A stretch of DNA of 64,000 nt from an uncultured Akkermansia sp. (GCA_944390825.1 CALXRG010000003.1:107368-171367), one strand, 5' to 3'; positions 25,708 through 35,009 are shown, numbered from the stretch's first letter. A program made the numbers and translations. Notes: generated by a model from the sequence alone, not told the origin.

Positions 25708-26439
25708 TTACATTTTGAAGTGTTCGCCCAGGTAGATGCGGCGCGTTTTCGGGTCGTTGGCAATTTCGGCGGCGCTGCCCTGTTTGATGACGCGACCTTC
25801 GAATAGGATGTAGGCGCGGTCTACAATGCCGAGGGTTTCGCGGACGTTGTGGTCGGTGATCAGGATGGAGAGTCCATCGGTCTCCCGCAGTGAGGCAACG
25901 ATGTGCTGGATGTCCTGAACCGCGATGGGGTCCACACCGGCAAACGGCTCGTCGAGCATGAGCAGCTTCGGGTTGGTGGTGAGGGCTCGGGCGATGGTGA
26001 GCCGCCTTTTTTCGCCGCCGGATAGCTGGAGGGCCTGGCTGTTGCGCAGTTTGGTAATGCTGAAACGCTCCATCAGCTCTTCCGCTTTGGCTTTTTGCTC
26101 TTTGCGGGAGAGGTCGCGCCGCGTTTCAAGAATCGCCATGAGGTTCTCGTACACCGTCAGTTTGCGGAAGATCGATTCCTCCTGGGGGAGGTAGCCCATG
26201 CCTAACCGGGCGCGTACGTGCATCGGTAGTCCGGTGACGTCCTGCCCTACGAAGTTGACATGGCCTTCATCCGGGCGTACCAGGCCGGCTACCATGTAGA
26301 ACGACGTGGTCTTCCCGGCTCCGTTGGGGCCCAATAAGCCGACGATTTCTCCGGGTTTTACCAGCAGGTCGACATTGTCGACAACTTTGCGTTCCTTGTA
26401 GGTTTTGCACAGACCTTGAGCATCGAGAAGTACGTCCAT
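25708..26439 (-). CDS. lptB: LPS export ABC transporter ATP-binding protein
   Basis: A 243-residue ATPase of the LptB2FG complex, which powers extraction of LPS from the inner membrane. Walker A LLGPNGAGKTTSF near residue 34, signature LSGGEKRRLTIARAL, Walker B KLLMLDEPFAGVDP and the LptB-typical ITDHNVRETLGIVDRAYIL are all present. The gene starts 13 bp after the LptA-like gene. lptF and lptG are not in the window. Confidence 0.96.
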   Translation of the reverse strand: MDVLLDAQGLCKTYKERKVVDNVDLLVKPGEIVGLLGPNGAGKTTSFYMVAGLVRPDEGHVNFVGQDVTGLPMHVRARLGMGYLPQEESIFRKLTVYENLMAILETRRDLSRKEQKAKAEELMERFSITKLRNSQALQLSGGEKRRLTIARALTTNPKLLMLDEPFAGVDPIAVQDIQHIVASLRETDGLSILITDHNVRETLGIVDRAYILFEGRVIKQGSAAEIANDPKTRRIYLGEHFKM

Positions 26440-26451
26440 GGGAGAAGTCAG

Positions 26452-28920
26452 TTACTTTTTTGATTGTTTGTTGGCTTCCACTTGTTTGGGAATGGAAGTG
26501 GCCGTGGTGGTTTGTTTGGCGCCGGTGATTCGGGCGTTGTTGTAGCGATCCACGCGCACGGCAGCGCCGGCCCCGGTGGCGGTGTGGGTGTTGTATTCGT
26601 TGGAGAGGGTCACTTTCCTGCCGGTGATGAGTTTCACACCGGTTTGTGCATCCATCTCGACACGATCTCCTGTGGCCCGCAGCAGGCGGCCTTGCTGATC
26701 TTTGCCCAGGATGGCCACTTGCCCGCTGGCTGTGGCGCGTTTGATGCTGCCGGCACTGCCCGAGTCACCGGAAGCTGTGGGATCAAGCTCGATGTCGACG
26801 GGCCCCGTGCACTGCATGGAGGCACTGGTGGTGCGCAGGGTTCCCCCCTGCTCGGTGCGGATGCGGCTCACCCCCGCAAAGGGGTAAGAAAGCTGCGGGT
26901 GATCCGGGGAAAGCGGGGCGGCGGTGGCGCCGTCTTTGGGAGCGAGGGTGATCGTCAGCGGACCATTGGCGGTGAAAATGCCGCTGGGCGAGTGAACATC
27001 GGCATTGCACCCGGTGGTGAGGATGCCCTGCAGGCGGTCAAGGTGAATACTGTCCCGGCAGAAGGTCCTGGTAATGCCTTCTTCCCCCTGCAAGGTGGTG
27101 TTGATGTCGCTGCCCCGTACGTCAATATCCCCGTTGGGCAGCAACTCAATTTGCGAGGCTGCGTCGGGGCTTTGGGCTTCGATCCTGTTAGCTCCAAAAG
27201 CCAGGATGGCAGGGCGCCCTGGCCCGGCGTCGACGCGAATGGTGGCCGCCCGTGTGTCAATATCCAGAAGATCGCCGGACATGCTGCCGGACTGGACGGA
27301 TTCCTGCCCGGGTACCTGGCCGTGGAAATCAACACGCACCTGGTCTTTCGCCCGCAGATGGCCAACGTTGGTATATTGCATGACGGTCAGATTCAGCATG
27401 CCAACCTCTTCCCGGGGAGGGACTGCTGCCGGTTGTTCGCCTTTGAGCAGGCAGAGTTCCACGGGCCCGGTGCAGGAGAAACTGGCCTCGCTGTCTTGGG
27501 CCTGGAAGCCATCGCCGGTGCGGGCAATGCCGTCTGCGGCGGTCAGCCACATTTTGTTTTTTGCGGCAAAGGTGCCGCAAACCATTTGGTCCGGCACCGC
27601 TTGGGACGGGCGTGAATAGGTGCCGTCGATGACATCCCCGAGCAGAATGATGTCCCCATTCTCCAGAAGCTCGATGCTCCCGGTCGTGTGCAAAAGGTTC
27701 TCGCCGTAGCGGAGACTGCAATCCCGGCCGCGCAGCAGACATTCACCGGTGAGGCCGTCGTAGCTGAGATAATCGGCCCGGACGTCGCTTTCGGGGTGTT
27801 CGTCCATGGCAAGCGCGTGGAGGTGTACGTCACCCTTGGCCGTCGCTGCCCGGATGCCTCCAAAACTCATGTTGGCAAACTGGCTCATGAAACCAGTCCT
27901 CGGAGATGCAGGCGGTGTGCCTTGTTCCAGCAGGGCGCAGAGACCGTCAGTACAGGATATGCTGCCTTGCGGGTGCGTGATGTTGCAGGCGCCTTCCAGA
28001 ACGAAGCAGTTTTTCCCGGCATGGTAGTACACCCGGGCTGCGGGGGAGCGCAGTTCTGCCACCTGACCGTCGCGATCACGCCATGTGATGTGGAGCCCGG
28101 AGCCGTTGATGAAGAGATTGCCCAACTCGTCGGCCAGGACGTCGGCACGGGCTCCTTCGGTGGTGTCGACCTGCAGGAAATCCTCACCCCTCATGATGCG
28201 GATGGGACCGCTGCTGCCGGCTGTGCTGAGCAGAATGCGGTTGGTCTCCATGTCCACAACGGCGACAGGTGCGATGACTTCGGGTACGGGCTCGGCCGGG
28301 GCGGTATCAGCGGTGCCGCCTGCGCTGGCAGAGGCACTGCCGGCTGAGGGGTGAGGGGAAGAGCCGGGCTGACGTGCAGGGCCGGGATGTGTGGCTGCGG
28401 TGCTGCCTGTGTCGGCGGGGCTGTCTGTACTGGCTGGCGCAGTAGCCGGGGGGGTGGTGGAGCTGCCGGCGGGGGCAATGATTCTTTCCGCGGAGACGCT
28501 TTCGCTGCGCACGTCCTGCGGGACTTTTTTCCTGGCGTCGCGGGTGGCCTTCTTCTCGAGCTGGATGATGAGCTGCTCGCTGGCGCGGAGGCGCAGTCGG
28601 GCGTCGTTGGCTCGGACGTTACGCAGGTAGATGAGCTGGGATTGCTCGGCGTCGAAGACAAGTCCTCCATCGGAGACGGCGACGAGTTTACCCGGTACGG
28701 CGGCGGGCATTTCCTGGGAGGTGGCGGGGGCTTGCAGGAGTGCTTCGCTCTGGAATTCCTTCAGGGCGTCGCGGGTAATGTCCATCATGCGCAGGGCTTC
28801 ATTGGCTCGCGCGAGGCTTTGCTCTTTGGCTCCGGGAAGCCAGGCGGTGTCCACGTCCTGTGCTGCCTGGAGGGGGAGGGCATGTGCGATCAGCAGGGGG
28901 AACAGGAGCTTGGCTTTCAT
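26452..28920 (-). CDS. Very large LptA/OstA-like periplasmic protein
   Basis: An 822-residue exported protein (signal peptide ending LPLQAA near residue 20). Residues 150-215 form a Pro/Ser/Thr/Ala linker. The N-terminal part and the long C-terminal region contain many repeated beta segments of the kind GDIILLGDVIDG, ATGDRVEMDAQTG and ATASGQVAI that resemble the OstA/LptA beta-jellyroll. Position between lptC and lptB supports a role as the periplasmic bridge for LPS. LptA is normally under 250 residues, so the domain is repeated or a second function is added. Its start overlaps the lptC stop (ATGA). Confidence 0.75.
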   Translation of the reverse strand: MKAKLLFPLLIAHALPLQAAQDVDTAWLPGAKEQSLARANEALRMMDITRDALKEFQSEALLQAPATSQEMPAAVPGKLVAVSDGGLVFDAEQSQLIYLRNVRANDARLRLRASEQLIIQLEKKATRDARKKVPQDVRSESVSAERIIAPAGSSTTPPATAPASTDSPADTGSTAATHPGPARQPGSSPHPSAGSASASAGGTADTAPAEPVPEVIAPVAVVDMETNRILLSTAGSSGPIRIMRGEDFLQVDTTEGARADVLADELGNLFINGSGLHITWRDRDGQVAELRSPAARVYYHAGKNCFVLEGACNITHPQGSISCTDGLCALLEQGTPPASPRTGFMSQFANMSFGGIRAATAKGDVHLHALAMDEHPESDVRADYLSYDGLTGECLLRGRDCSLRYGENLLHTTGSIELLENGDIILLGDVIDGTYSRPSQAVPDQMVCGTFAAKNKMWLTAADGIARTGDGFQAQDSEASFSCTGPVELCLLKGEQPAAVPPREEVGMLNLTVMQYTNVGHLRAKDQVRVDFHGQVPGQESVQSGSMSGDLLDIDTRAATIRVDAGPGRPAILAFGANRIEAQSPDAASQIELLPNGDIDVRGSDINTTLQGEEGITRTFCRDSIHLDRLQGILTTGCNADVHSPSGIFTANGPLTITLAPKDGATAAPLSPDHPQLSYPFAGVSRIRTEQGGTLRTTSASMQCTGPVDIELDPTASGDSGSAGSIKRATASGQVAILGKDQQGRLLRATGDRVEMDAQTGVKLITGRKVTLSNEYNTHTATGAGAAVRVDRYNNARITGAKQTTTATSIPKQVEANKQSKK

Positions 28921-29393
28921 GGTTTGCCGGTGTCAGGGGTGAAGTCTTCCGTGCTGACGGTGGTGTACACCGGGCCGCGGAGGACGCCGCGGCTTGACTT
29001 GGTCGAGTAGGAGGCGCTGCTGCCTTTGGCCGAAAAACGCGGGTCCTCAACCTCCGTTCGGGAATCTGCCTCGGCCGTGCTGGTCCTGAAGTTGTATGTG
29101 GCTCTCGGGGAGATTATGCGGGTGGAAATGCCGCCTTCTCCATAGAGAAAGGCACTGATGGCAGTGAGTTGCACGACGGTGCGGCTGAGCACCTTCATCG
29201 TGTCGGCCTTGAGCAGGGAGGTGGCGCGGTGTTTTTCGTAGCGCGGGATGGTGATGCCCTTGACTTCACTGCCTTCGGGGAGAAATTGCAGGGCGGGGAA
29301 CTCATCCTGCCGGGGCGGAGTGCCTGTCGCGAATTGAGCGGACGCCATGGGCGCCAGCAGCAAGGGGAGCAGGAGGGATAGGCAGGGTCTCAC
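28917..29393 (-). CDS. LptC-like LPS export protein
   Basis: A 158-residue protein with a signal sequence (LLLPLLLAPMASAQF). The remainder is beta-rich with the LptC-like features EGSEVKGITIPRYEKHRA and TRIISPRATYNFRTSTAEAD. It would transfer LPS from LptB2FG to the LptA bridge. The family link rests on length, export signal and position, and is weaker than that of lptB. A GTG at 29393 is the start; the stop overlaps the next gene. Confidence 0.7.
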   Translation of the reverse strand: MRPCLSLLLPLLLAPMASAQFATGTPPRQDEFPALQFLPEGSEVKGITIPRYEKHRATSLLKADTMKVLSRTVVQLTAISAFLYGEGGISTRIISPRATYNFRTSTAEADSRTEVEDPRFSAKGSSASYSTKSSRGVLRGPVYTTVSTEDFTPDTGKP

Positions 29394-29470
29394 GTGAATG
29401 ACGGACAGAGGGAAAGGCTGATGGTTGAAGGGGAAGAGCGGCTATGCAGGAGGGGCCGGACGGATGGGGG

Positions 29471-30289
29471 TCAGACCATGCGTGCGTAGGCCTCGTGTAC
29501 CAGCTGCAGGTTGGTGAGGACTTTCTCAAGGTCGCTGAGCCGGATCTGATTCGGGCCGTCACTCAGGGCGTGATCGGGGTCGCTGTGCACCTCCATGAAG
29601 ACGCCGTCGATGCCCATGGTCATGGCGGCGTTGGCCAGGACGGGTGCGAGCTCGCGGTCGCCGCCGGTGGCACCACCGAGGCCGCCGGGCCGCTGGACAG
29701 AGTGCGTGGCGTCGAAGAGAACGGGGCAGCCGAACTGCTTCATCCAGTACATGCCGCGCATGTCGACGACAAGGTTGTTGTAGCCAAAGGTTGTGCCCCG
29801 CTCGCAGAGCATGTAGTGGCTGCACCCGAAGGCCTCCATTTTTTCGCAGATGTTTTTGCAATCCCAGGGGGCGAGGAATTGGCCTTTTTTGATGTTGACG
29901 GGGCGGCCGGTTTTGGCGCAGGCTTCCAGCAGGTCGCTCTGGCGGCACAGGAAGGCCGGCACCTGAAGCAGGTCAACATACTCGGCTGCTTTGGCTGCTT
30001 GCTCTTCGGTGTGGACATCCGTCACGACGGGAATTTGCAGCTCCTTGCCGATTTCGGAAAGAATGCGGCAGCCTTCCTGGAGACCCAGGCCGCGGAAGCT
30101 TTTGACATTGGTGCGGTTGGCTTTGTCGTAGGAGGCTTTGAAGATGAAGGGAACGTGCAGGCGGTCGCAGATTTCTTTGATGCTGCGGGCCATGGACCAG
30201 GCGAATTCTTCGCTTTCAAGGGAGCAGGGGCCAAGGATGTAGAAAGGCGAGGGGCCGCCGACGGTGACGTTCTGGATCTGGAAGGACAT
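29471..30289 (-). CDS. kdsA: 3-deoxy-8-phosphooctulonate synthase
   Basis: A 272-residue enzyme joining arabinose 5-phosphate and phosphoenolpyruvate to Kdo-8-phosphate, a precursor of inner-core LPS. Motifs are FYILGPCSLESEEFAWSMA, FKASYDKANRTN, LQVPAFLCRQSDLL and DATHSVQRPGG. The Cys in GPCSLES is the ligand that marks the metal-dependent class (Asn in the E. coli type). Next come lptC, the LptA-like gene and lptB in the same direction, after a 77-bp gap. Confidence 0.96.
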   Translation of the reverse strand: MSFQIQNVTVGGPSPFYILGPCSLESEEFAWSMARSIKEICDRLHVPFIFKASYDKANRTNVKSFRGLGLQEGCRILSEIGKELQIPVVTDVHTEEQAAKAAEYVDLLQVPAFLCRQSDLLEACAKTGRPVNIKKGQFLAPWDCKNICEKMEAFGCSHYMLCERGTTFGYNNLVVDMRGMYWMKQFGCPVLFDATHSVQRPGGLGGATGGDRELAPVLANAAMTMGIDGVFMEVHSDPDHALSDGPNQIRLSDLEKVLTNLQLVHEAYARMV

Positions 30290-30310
30290 AGTAGCGATGG
30301 TGTTGTAGTG

Positions 30311-30338
30311 ATTATGCCACGCGGGCGGAAAAAGTCAA
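30311..30338 (-). promoter_or_regulatory. Promoter of kdsA and probably the lpt genes
   Basis: Minus strand: -35 TTGACT (30338-30333), 16-bp spacer, -10 CATAAT (30316-30311). The leader before ATG 30289 is about 15 nt. Confidence 0.7.
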
Positions 30339-30466
30339 TGTGATAATGCCGGGACTTTTGCGGAGGAAAGGATGGTTGCGGTGCAGGGATGGAACGCGGA
30401 AGCGGGGTGGCAAGTGCCCGGTGGCGGGGCGTTCCGGTGACTGTGCGACCAGTTGAGCCTGGGTGA

Positions 30467-31225
30467 CTAGTTGAGCAGGAGCAGGCTTACGGGGCTGTAG
30501 AGCAGGGACTGCAGTGTCGCTGCGATGCGGTTGGCTTGGGCTTCCGGCAGTGTGGTGGAGGCGTAAAAGGTGTAGGGTAACTCCAGACTGGAGAAGCTGC
30601 TGCCTCCGGCACGGATGCCGACCTTCGGAGAGCGCCCGCGCACCAGAAGCGCGAAGCCCGGGCGTTTGTCTGCGGCGAGATGGTCCGCTACCTGCTGGCG
30701 GGTGGTGGCGGCGTCACAGATAACGATGTGCGGTGTGAACCCTGCCGGTACCGGGGTATTTTGCTGGAGCTCGCGGGCAAGGCGGTAGATGGTTTTCGAG
30801 CGGGCGTCCGGGATGGCTGCGATTTTTTTGCCTTCTTCTTCGAAGAGAAGGACGTTGACTTCCCCTGTGGGGTCGATCCACTCGGTGCTGCTGCAGCAGG
30901 CTTTGACGACGGCACGGACGATGTAGTCGAAGAGCGAGTAGCGGTGCTCCAGCAGTTTTTCGCATTGGACGGCAATGGGCATGCTGATCTCATGTAGGGC
31001 TTTCATGTTGACGGTAGCGTCGTACACGTAGTAGCCGTCTTTCTGGGGGCGGGTTGGCGGGGTGGAGGGGTCGCCGTAGGTGGTTTGCCCGCGGCGGGTG
31101 GGGGCGGCACTGGGAGTGGTGACATCCCTGGCCATGATGCGTCCGCGGGGGCCGGTGCCGCGCAGCTGCGCCGGATCAATTCCTTTTTGCGCACAGAGTT
31201 TTCGGGCGAGGGGGGAGATAAGCAT
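30467..31225 (-). CDS. Degenerate E2-like protein: E3-binding domain plus inactive acyltransferase domain
   Basis: A 252-residue protein. Residues 3-36 are a peripheral-subunit-binding domain of 2-oxoacid dehydrogenase E2 (ISPLARKLCAQKGIDPAQLR, GTGPRGRIMARDV). The rest aligns with the E2 acyltransferase core, but the catalytic DHRxxDG motif near the C-terminus reads ASTTLPE, so the His and Asp are missing. There is no lipoyl domain. It is therefore probably not an enzyme; it might scaffold E1/E3 subunits or bind acyl-CoA. No dehydrogenase genes lie nearby. Start chosen at ATG 31225; the open frame extends 38 residues upstream without homology. Confidence 0.75.
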   Translation of the reverse strand: MLISPLARKLCAQKGIDPAQLRGTGPRGRIMARDVTTPSAAPTRRGQTTYGDPSTPPTRPQKDGYYVYDATVNMKALHEISMPIAVQCEKLLEHRYSLFDYIVRAVVKACCSSTEWIDPTGEVNVLLFEEEGKKIAAIPDARSKTIYRLARELQQNTPVPAGFTPHIVICDAATTRQQVADHLAADKRPGFALLVRGRSPKVGIRAGGSSFSSLELPYTFYASTTLPEAQANRIAATLQSLLYSPVSLLLLN

Positions 31226-31358
31226 GATGATAGAAGAAAAAGGCCGGGAAAAAGAACCAGGCTGTGGCCGGTGATACCTGTGTGGCCTGGAGCGTGCGGG
31301 GCCGGTGCTGCGGCGGGTCGATTGTGGCACGCGCAGCACCGGCGGAGGGAGGGCGGGC

Positions 31359-32504
31359 TTAGGCTTTGAAGCGTACAGCGCCGTCGATGATGGTCATCAT
31401 GGTGTCGAAGTTGTCGTCGAGCATCACGAGGTCTGCCGTGTAGCCGGGCGCAATCTTGCCAAGGCCGGTCAGGCCGAGGGACTGGGCCTGGTTCCAGGAG
31501 GTGGCTTTGACCAGTTCGCAGAGCGGCTTGCCGGTGATCTTCCAGACATTCTGGAGGCCCTTAGCGTAGCGCAGCGTCGAGCCTGCGAGGTTGCCGGATT
31601 CGAGGCGGGCAACGCCATCCTTCACAATGATGGGCAGACCGCCGAGCTGGCCGGGACCATCGGGCATCCAGGAGCAGGCGAGGGAGTCCGTGACCATCAC
31701 CATCTGCTCGATGTTTTTGTTGGTGAAGGTGAGGTTGAGCATGTCGGCACACAGGTGGATGGTGTCGCAGATGATTTCGATGCGGATGTCTTTGTCAAGC
31801 ATACCGGAACCGACGAGGCCGATTTCGCGGTGGTGCTGCGGACTCATTTGGTTGCAGAAGTGGGTGAGGTGCTTCAGACCGGCGGCTTTGGCTTTCTTGA
31901 AATCGGCATGTGTGGCTGCGGAGTGTCCGGCGGAGCAGGTGATGCCGGCAGCCGTGGCCTGAGCGATGAAATCAAGGGCACCGGGCATCTCGGGCGCCAG
32001 CGAGATGTAGAGCACGGGGTAGATGGCGTTGAGCATCATGACTTCCTCGATGTCTGCCGGGCGAACGAAGGCCGGGTTCTGGGCGCCGCATTGCTTCGGG
32101 TTGATGTAGGGCCCCTCCAAGTGTACGCCGGGAGTCTTGGAACCACTCGGGCTGGCAGCGTATTCTTTGACGGTTTCGCATACCTGCATGAGGGTCTTGG
32201 TGCCAAGAGTCAGCGTGGTGGGCAGCCAGGTGGTCACGCCTTCCTTCATTTTGCAATCGGCGATGGTGCGGATGCTCTCCACGGAGCAGTCACAGGTGTC
32301 GCAGCCTCCGGCACCGTGGGAGTGAATGTCGATGAAGCCCGGCAACAGCATGGCGCCTTGGGCGTCTTCTGTTTTGTCCGCCTCAGGAAGAGGGGCTCCC
32401 GGGTACAGAACGGCGGCGATGCGCGTGCCGTCAATCAGAACAGAACCGCCGGAGATATCGACACCGGGGGAGATGATGTGTGCGTTGGTGATGAGTGTTT
32501 TCAT
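31359..32504 (-). CDS. nagA: N-acetylglucosamine-6-phosphate deacetylase
   Basis: A 381-residue amidohydrolase that removes acetate from GlcNAc-6-phosphate in catabolism of host or cell-wall amino sugars. It has DIHSHGAGG, HLEGPYINP, the metal-binding His motif SAGHSAATHADF, LTHFCNQMSP, and the catalytic Asp in VTDSLACSWMPDG. Length is typical. Mucin or cell-wall sugar recycling is a plausible setting but no other nag gene is nearby. Confidence 0.95.
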   Translation of the reverse strand: MKTLITNAHIISPGVDISGGSVLIDGTRIAAVLYPGAPLPEADKTEDAQGAMLLPGFIDIHSHGAGGCDTCDCSVESIRTIADCKMKEGVTTWLPTTLTLGTKTLMQVCETVKEYAASPSGSKTPGVHLEGPYINPKQCGAQNPAFVRPADIEEVMMLNAIYPVLYISLAPEMPGALDFIAQATAAGITCSAGHSAATHADFKKAKAAGLKHLTHFCNQMSPQHHREIGLVGSGMLDKDIRIEIICDTIHLCADMLNLTFTNKNIEQMVMVTDSLACSWMPDGPGQLGGLPIIVKDGVARLESGNLAGSTLRYAKGLQNVWKITGKPLCELVKATSWNQAQSLGLTGLGKIAPGYTADLVMLDDNFDTMMTIIDGAVRFKA

Positions 32505-32833
32505 GATGTATGCGTGCTTGGCGGGGCTTTGCCCCTTGTTTGCGTTGTATTGTAGCGGGCCGTCTGCTTGTTTTCAAGTTAAAATCAGTCCATCCACCGA
32601 TAAAATCCGCGCTGCGGGCAGTATGGGGCAGCGGGTATTGCCGGATGGTACTGCCGGTGCTGCCGGATGGTACTGTCGGTGCTGCCGAAGTATCACCTGG
32701 CGGGCGGGGAACAGGGGCGCTGCCGGGAGGGGGTCAGATGCCCTGCCTGTTGATGGGCGGGGAGACGTGCGGGAGGCAGGGAGCAGGGGCGTGCCCCAGG
32801 TACGTGGGCGATGAGCTACGTGAGATGCGGAGG
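32505..32833. other. Gap between nagA and rnd
   Basis: A 329-bp non-coding stretch. It holds the nagA promoter (32549-32577) and two tandem copies of a 22-bp phrase around CCGGATGGTACTG (about 32640-32685). I see no gene, RNA or further structure. Confidence 0.6.
32549..32577 (-). promoter_or_regulatory. Promoter of nagA
   Basis: Minus strand: -35 TTGAAA (32577-32572), 17-bp spacer, extended -10 CGC-TACAAT (32554-32549). The leader is about 38 nt. No operator is recognised. Confidence 0.75.
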
Positions 32834-33892
32834 TCAGCGGGTGAGCAGTTCGCGCTGCCAGAGCATCAGCTGACTCATGCCGTGGGCTTCATCAGCTGCG
32901 ATGGATTCCAGCTGAGCCCGGGAAGCGATGAGAGCAGCTTCGAGGTCGAGATCCTCGGCGATGGCGTTGCGCTTGGTGTTCCAGTGCTCCAGACGGGATT
33001 CAAACCCCTCGTCGACATCGTGATGCGGACGCCGCAGGCGCTCGGGGTAGTCTTCCTCGTCAAGGGTCTGGAATCTCTCAACGGCTTTGCGGAAGCGCGA
33101 AGAGCGCTGGGAGTGAAAGCGCTGGAGCGGCGAGACCGGGCGGAATTCCTGAAGTGCCTGGGCCCAGCGCAGCAAGTCCTCGTTGGAGCAGACCATGAAG
33201 GCGGGGCGATCCCAGGAGGCAGCTTCGCTGTCGCGCCATGTCCAGAGTTCGCGGAGGGCAGCAAGTCCCCGCCGGTTGAATTTGCCGCATCCTTTGATGC
33301 GCCAGGGATCCTGAGCCCCAGCGGTGAAGCGTTCGCGGCCGCGTTCCATGTTGTTGAGGCAGCTTTCCATGAACCAGTCGTAGCGCCCTTTGGCACGAAG
33401 CTCCGCGGTGAGTTTGTCTGCCATTTCCAGCATGTATTTGACGTCTCCCTGGGCGTATTCGGTCATAGCCGGGGGAATGGGCCGCTTGCCCCAGTCTGCC
33501 TTCTGATTTTTTTTGCTCAATACAATACCGTAGTAATGCTCGACCAGGGCAGCGAGGCCAAACTGGCGGAAGCCGATGAGTCGTGCGGCAATCTGGGTGT
33601 CAAGAATCAGGTGGGGGAGGACGCCATAGGCGTGCTGAAAGAGGCTCATGTCGTAGTCAGCACCATGCATCCAGACGTCTGCCTGCTGCAACCAATCGGT
33701 GAAGAGCCGCATGTCTTCGATGGCCAGGGGGTCGATGATGGCTACGCCTTCGGCGTCCGCGTATTGAATCAGGCACAGTTTTTCGCGGTGGCGGTGCAGG
33801 CTGTCTGCTTCCAGATCAAGGACGGTACGCCCCTGGGGTTGGCGGGTGGCCCGATGCTTCCATTCGGCCAGAGCTTGAGCGTCGGTAATCAT
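32834..33892 (-). CDS. rnd: Ribonuclease D
   Basis: A 352-residue 3' to 5' exoribonuclease of the DEDDy group for tRNA and small-RNA 3'-end trimming. The active site is intact: Asp26 and Glu28 in VLDLEADSLHRH, Asp79/81 in GADYDMSLF, and Tyr146 with Asp150 in YAQGDVKYM. An HRDC-type domain follows near 200-290. The promoter at 33904-33932 overlaps the alternative GTG start at 33913, so ATG 33892 is chosen. Confidence 0.9.
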   Translation of the reverse strand: MITDAQALAEWKHRATRQPQGRTVLDLEADSLHRHREKLCLIQYADAEGVAIIDPLAIEDMRLFTDWLQQADVWMHGADYDMSLFQHAYGVLPHLILDTQIAARLIGFRQFGLAALVEHYYGIVLSKKNQKADWGKRPIPPAMTEYAQGDVKYMLEMADKLTAELRAKGRYDWFMESCLNNMERGRERFTAGAQDPWRIKGCGKFNRRGLAALRELWTWRDSEAASWDRPAFMVCSNEDLLRWAQALQEFRPVSPLQRFHSQRSSRFRKAVERFQTLDEEDYPERLRRPHHDVDEGFESRLEHWNTKRNAIAEDLDLEAALIASRAQLESIAADEAHGMSQLMLWQRELLTR

Positions 33893-33903
33893 TAAACGGC
33901 GAG

Positions 33904-33932
33904 ACTGTAACACATGCGGGCCTCCTTGGCAA
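33904..33932 (-). promoter_or_regulatory. Promoter of rnd
   Basis: Minus strand: -35 TTGCCA (33932-33927), 17-bp spacer, -10 TACAGT (33909-33904). The leader would be about 5 nt. Confidence 0.7.
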
Positions 33933-34078
33933 GCCTTATTTGCCGGGGATTTCAGAGTCCGAAACTGCCGAATCCAATGAGTGACGGCTGCGAAGGCTGA
34001 TAGGAAGGGGGGAAGAGCCGCGGGTATCTGGCGCGAAGTGGCGAAGTGAAGGGCTGTGCGGCAACGGGAGGGTGGATG

Positions 34079-35002
34079 TCAGGCGTGGCTGGGCATGCCA
34101 AGGATGTCGCCTTGCCGGGCGAAGGTTTCCATGCCTTCAGCGGTGTTGCGCAGAAGGTCCTCGGCGATTTGGACGCGTCCCGGCTCGAAGAGGGTGATGA
34201 CGGTCGAGCCGCCAAAGGCAAAGTAGCCTTGCTCGTCTCCTTTGCGGACGGGCTGTCCGGGGTCGTAGGTTTGCCGGATGGCGCCGACTCCTGTGGCGCC
34301 GATGGCGACGGTGGCGACAAGACCTGCGCTGCGGGTGTGCAGGAGGGTGAGCTCGCGCTTGTTCGTCCAGAGCCAGGAGAGGTCCCGGCGCAGGCAGTGG
34401 GGGGAGACGCTTGCCAGGGGGCCTTCGAGGTAGGTGGCGGCTTCAGGGATGCCGTCCGCGACGAAGTGGAAGCGGTGGTAGTCGAGGGGGCAGAGGCGGG
34501 AGATGATGAGGCTGCCATGCCGGTAGCGGGCGGCGAGGTCGGTATCGTCGAGGAGGGCGGGCAGGTCGAAGGGCTGGTTTTTGATGTAGCCGCCGCTCAG
34601 TTGTGAGGCGTCCTGCCAGGCGCTGTGTCGGGCGTCGGCGGGCAGGGCGATGGCAGGGCCGGGGCAGATGGGGCGGGCTCCGGGTTTGAGCTTGCGGCAG
34701 AAGAATTGGTTGAAGGAGGTGTAGGCTTCCAGGGGGAGTTCGACTTCGTCGGTGTTGATGTTGTATTCTTTGACGAAGGAGGGGAGGTCGCGGGCGCTGC
34801 CCTGGCTGTCTTTGAGGTGCCCGATGAGGCGCGAGAAGGCGGCACGCTTGATGAGAAGGTGGAGGCTGAGCTGGCCGAGCCGGGTGCCGTAGATCCAGCG
34901 CAGGGTGCGCTCGGCCAGGACTTTTTCCTGCTCGGGCTGCCCGGTGTAGCGGTTGATGTAGGTGATGCCTGGCTGGGGGGCGGTCTCGTGGGGTGCGCTC
35001 AT
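34079..35002 (-). CDS. psd: Phosphatidylserine decarboxylase
   Basis: A 307-residue proenzyme producing phosphatidylethanolamine. The self-cleavage/pyruvoyl motif is FGGSTVITLF near residue 263, with the GST triad where the Ser becomes pyruvoyl. Other family segments are LDYHRFHFVADG, YTSFNQFFCRKLKPGARP and NKRELTLLHT. The order fits membrane-bound bacterial Psd. An earlier in-frame ATG at 35011 overlaps the -10 box, so 35002 is used; it lies 7 bp after the -10 and may be leaderless. Confidence 0.92.
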   Translation of the reverse strand: MSAPHETAPQPGITYINRYTGQPEQEKVLAERTLRWIYGTRLGQLSLHLLIKRAAFSRLIGHLKDSQGSARDLPSFVKEYNINTDEVELPLEAYTSFNQFFCRKLKPGARPICPGPAIALPADARHSAWQDASQLSGGYIKNQPFDLPALLDDTDLAARYRHGSLIISRLCPLDYHRFHFVADGIPEAATYLEGPLASVSPHCLRRDLSWLWTNKRELTLLHTRSAGLVATVAIGATGVGAIRQTYDPGQPVRKGDEQGYFAFGGSTVITLFEPGRVQIAEDLLRNTAEGMETFARQGDILGMPSHA

Positions 35003-35009
35003 GCGTTGC

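Noticed and set aside
32640..32685. 22-bp tandem repeat as a regulatory array
   Set aside because: Only two copies and no match to a known operator; recorded only as part of the gap.
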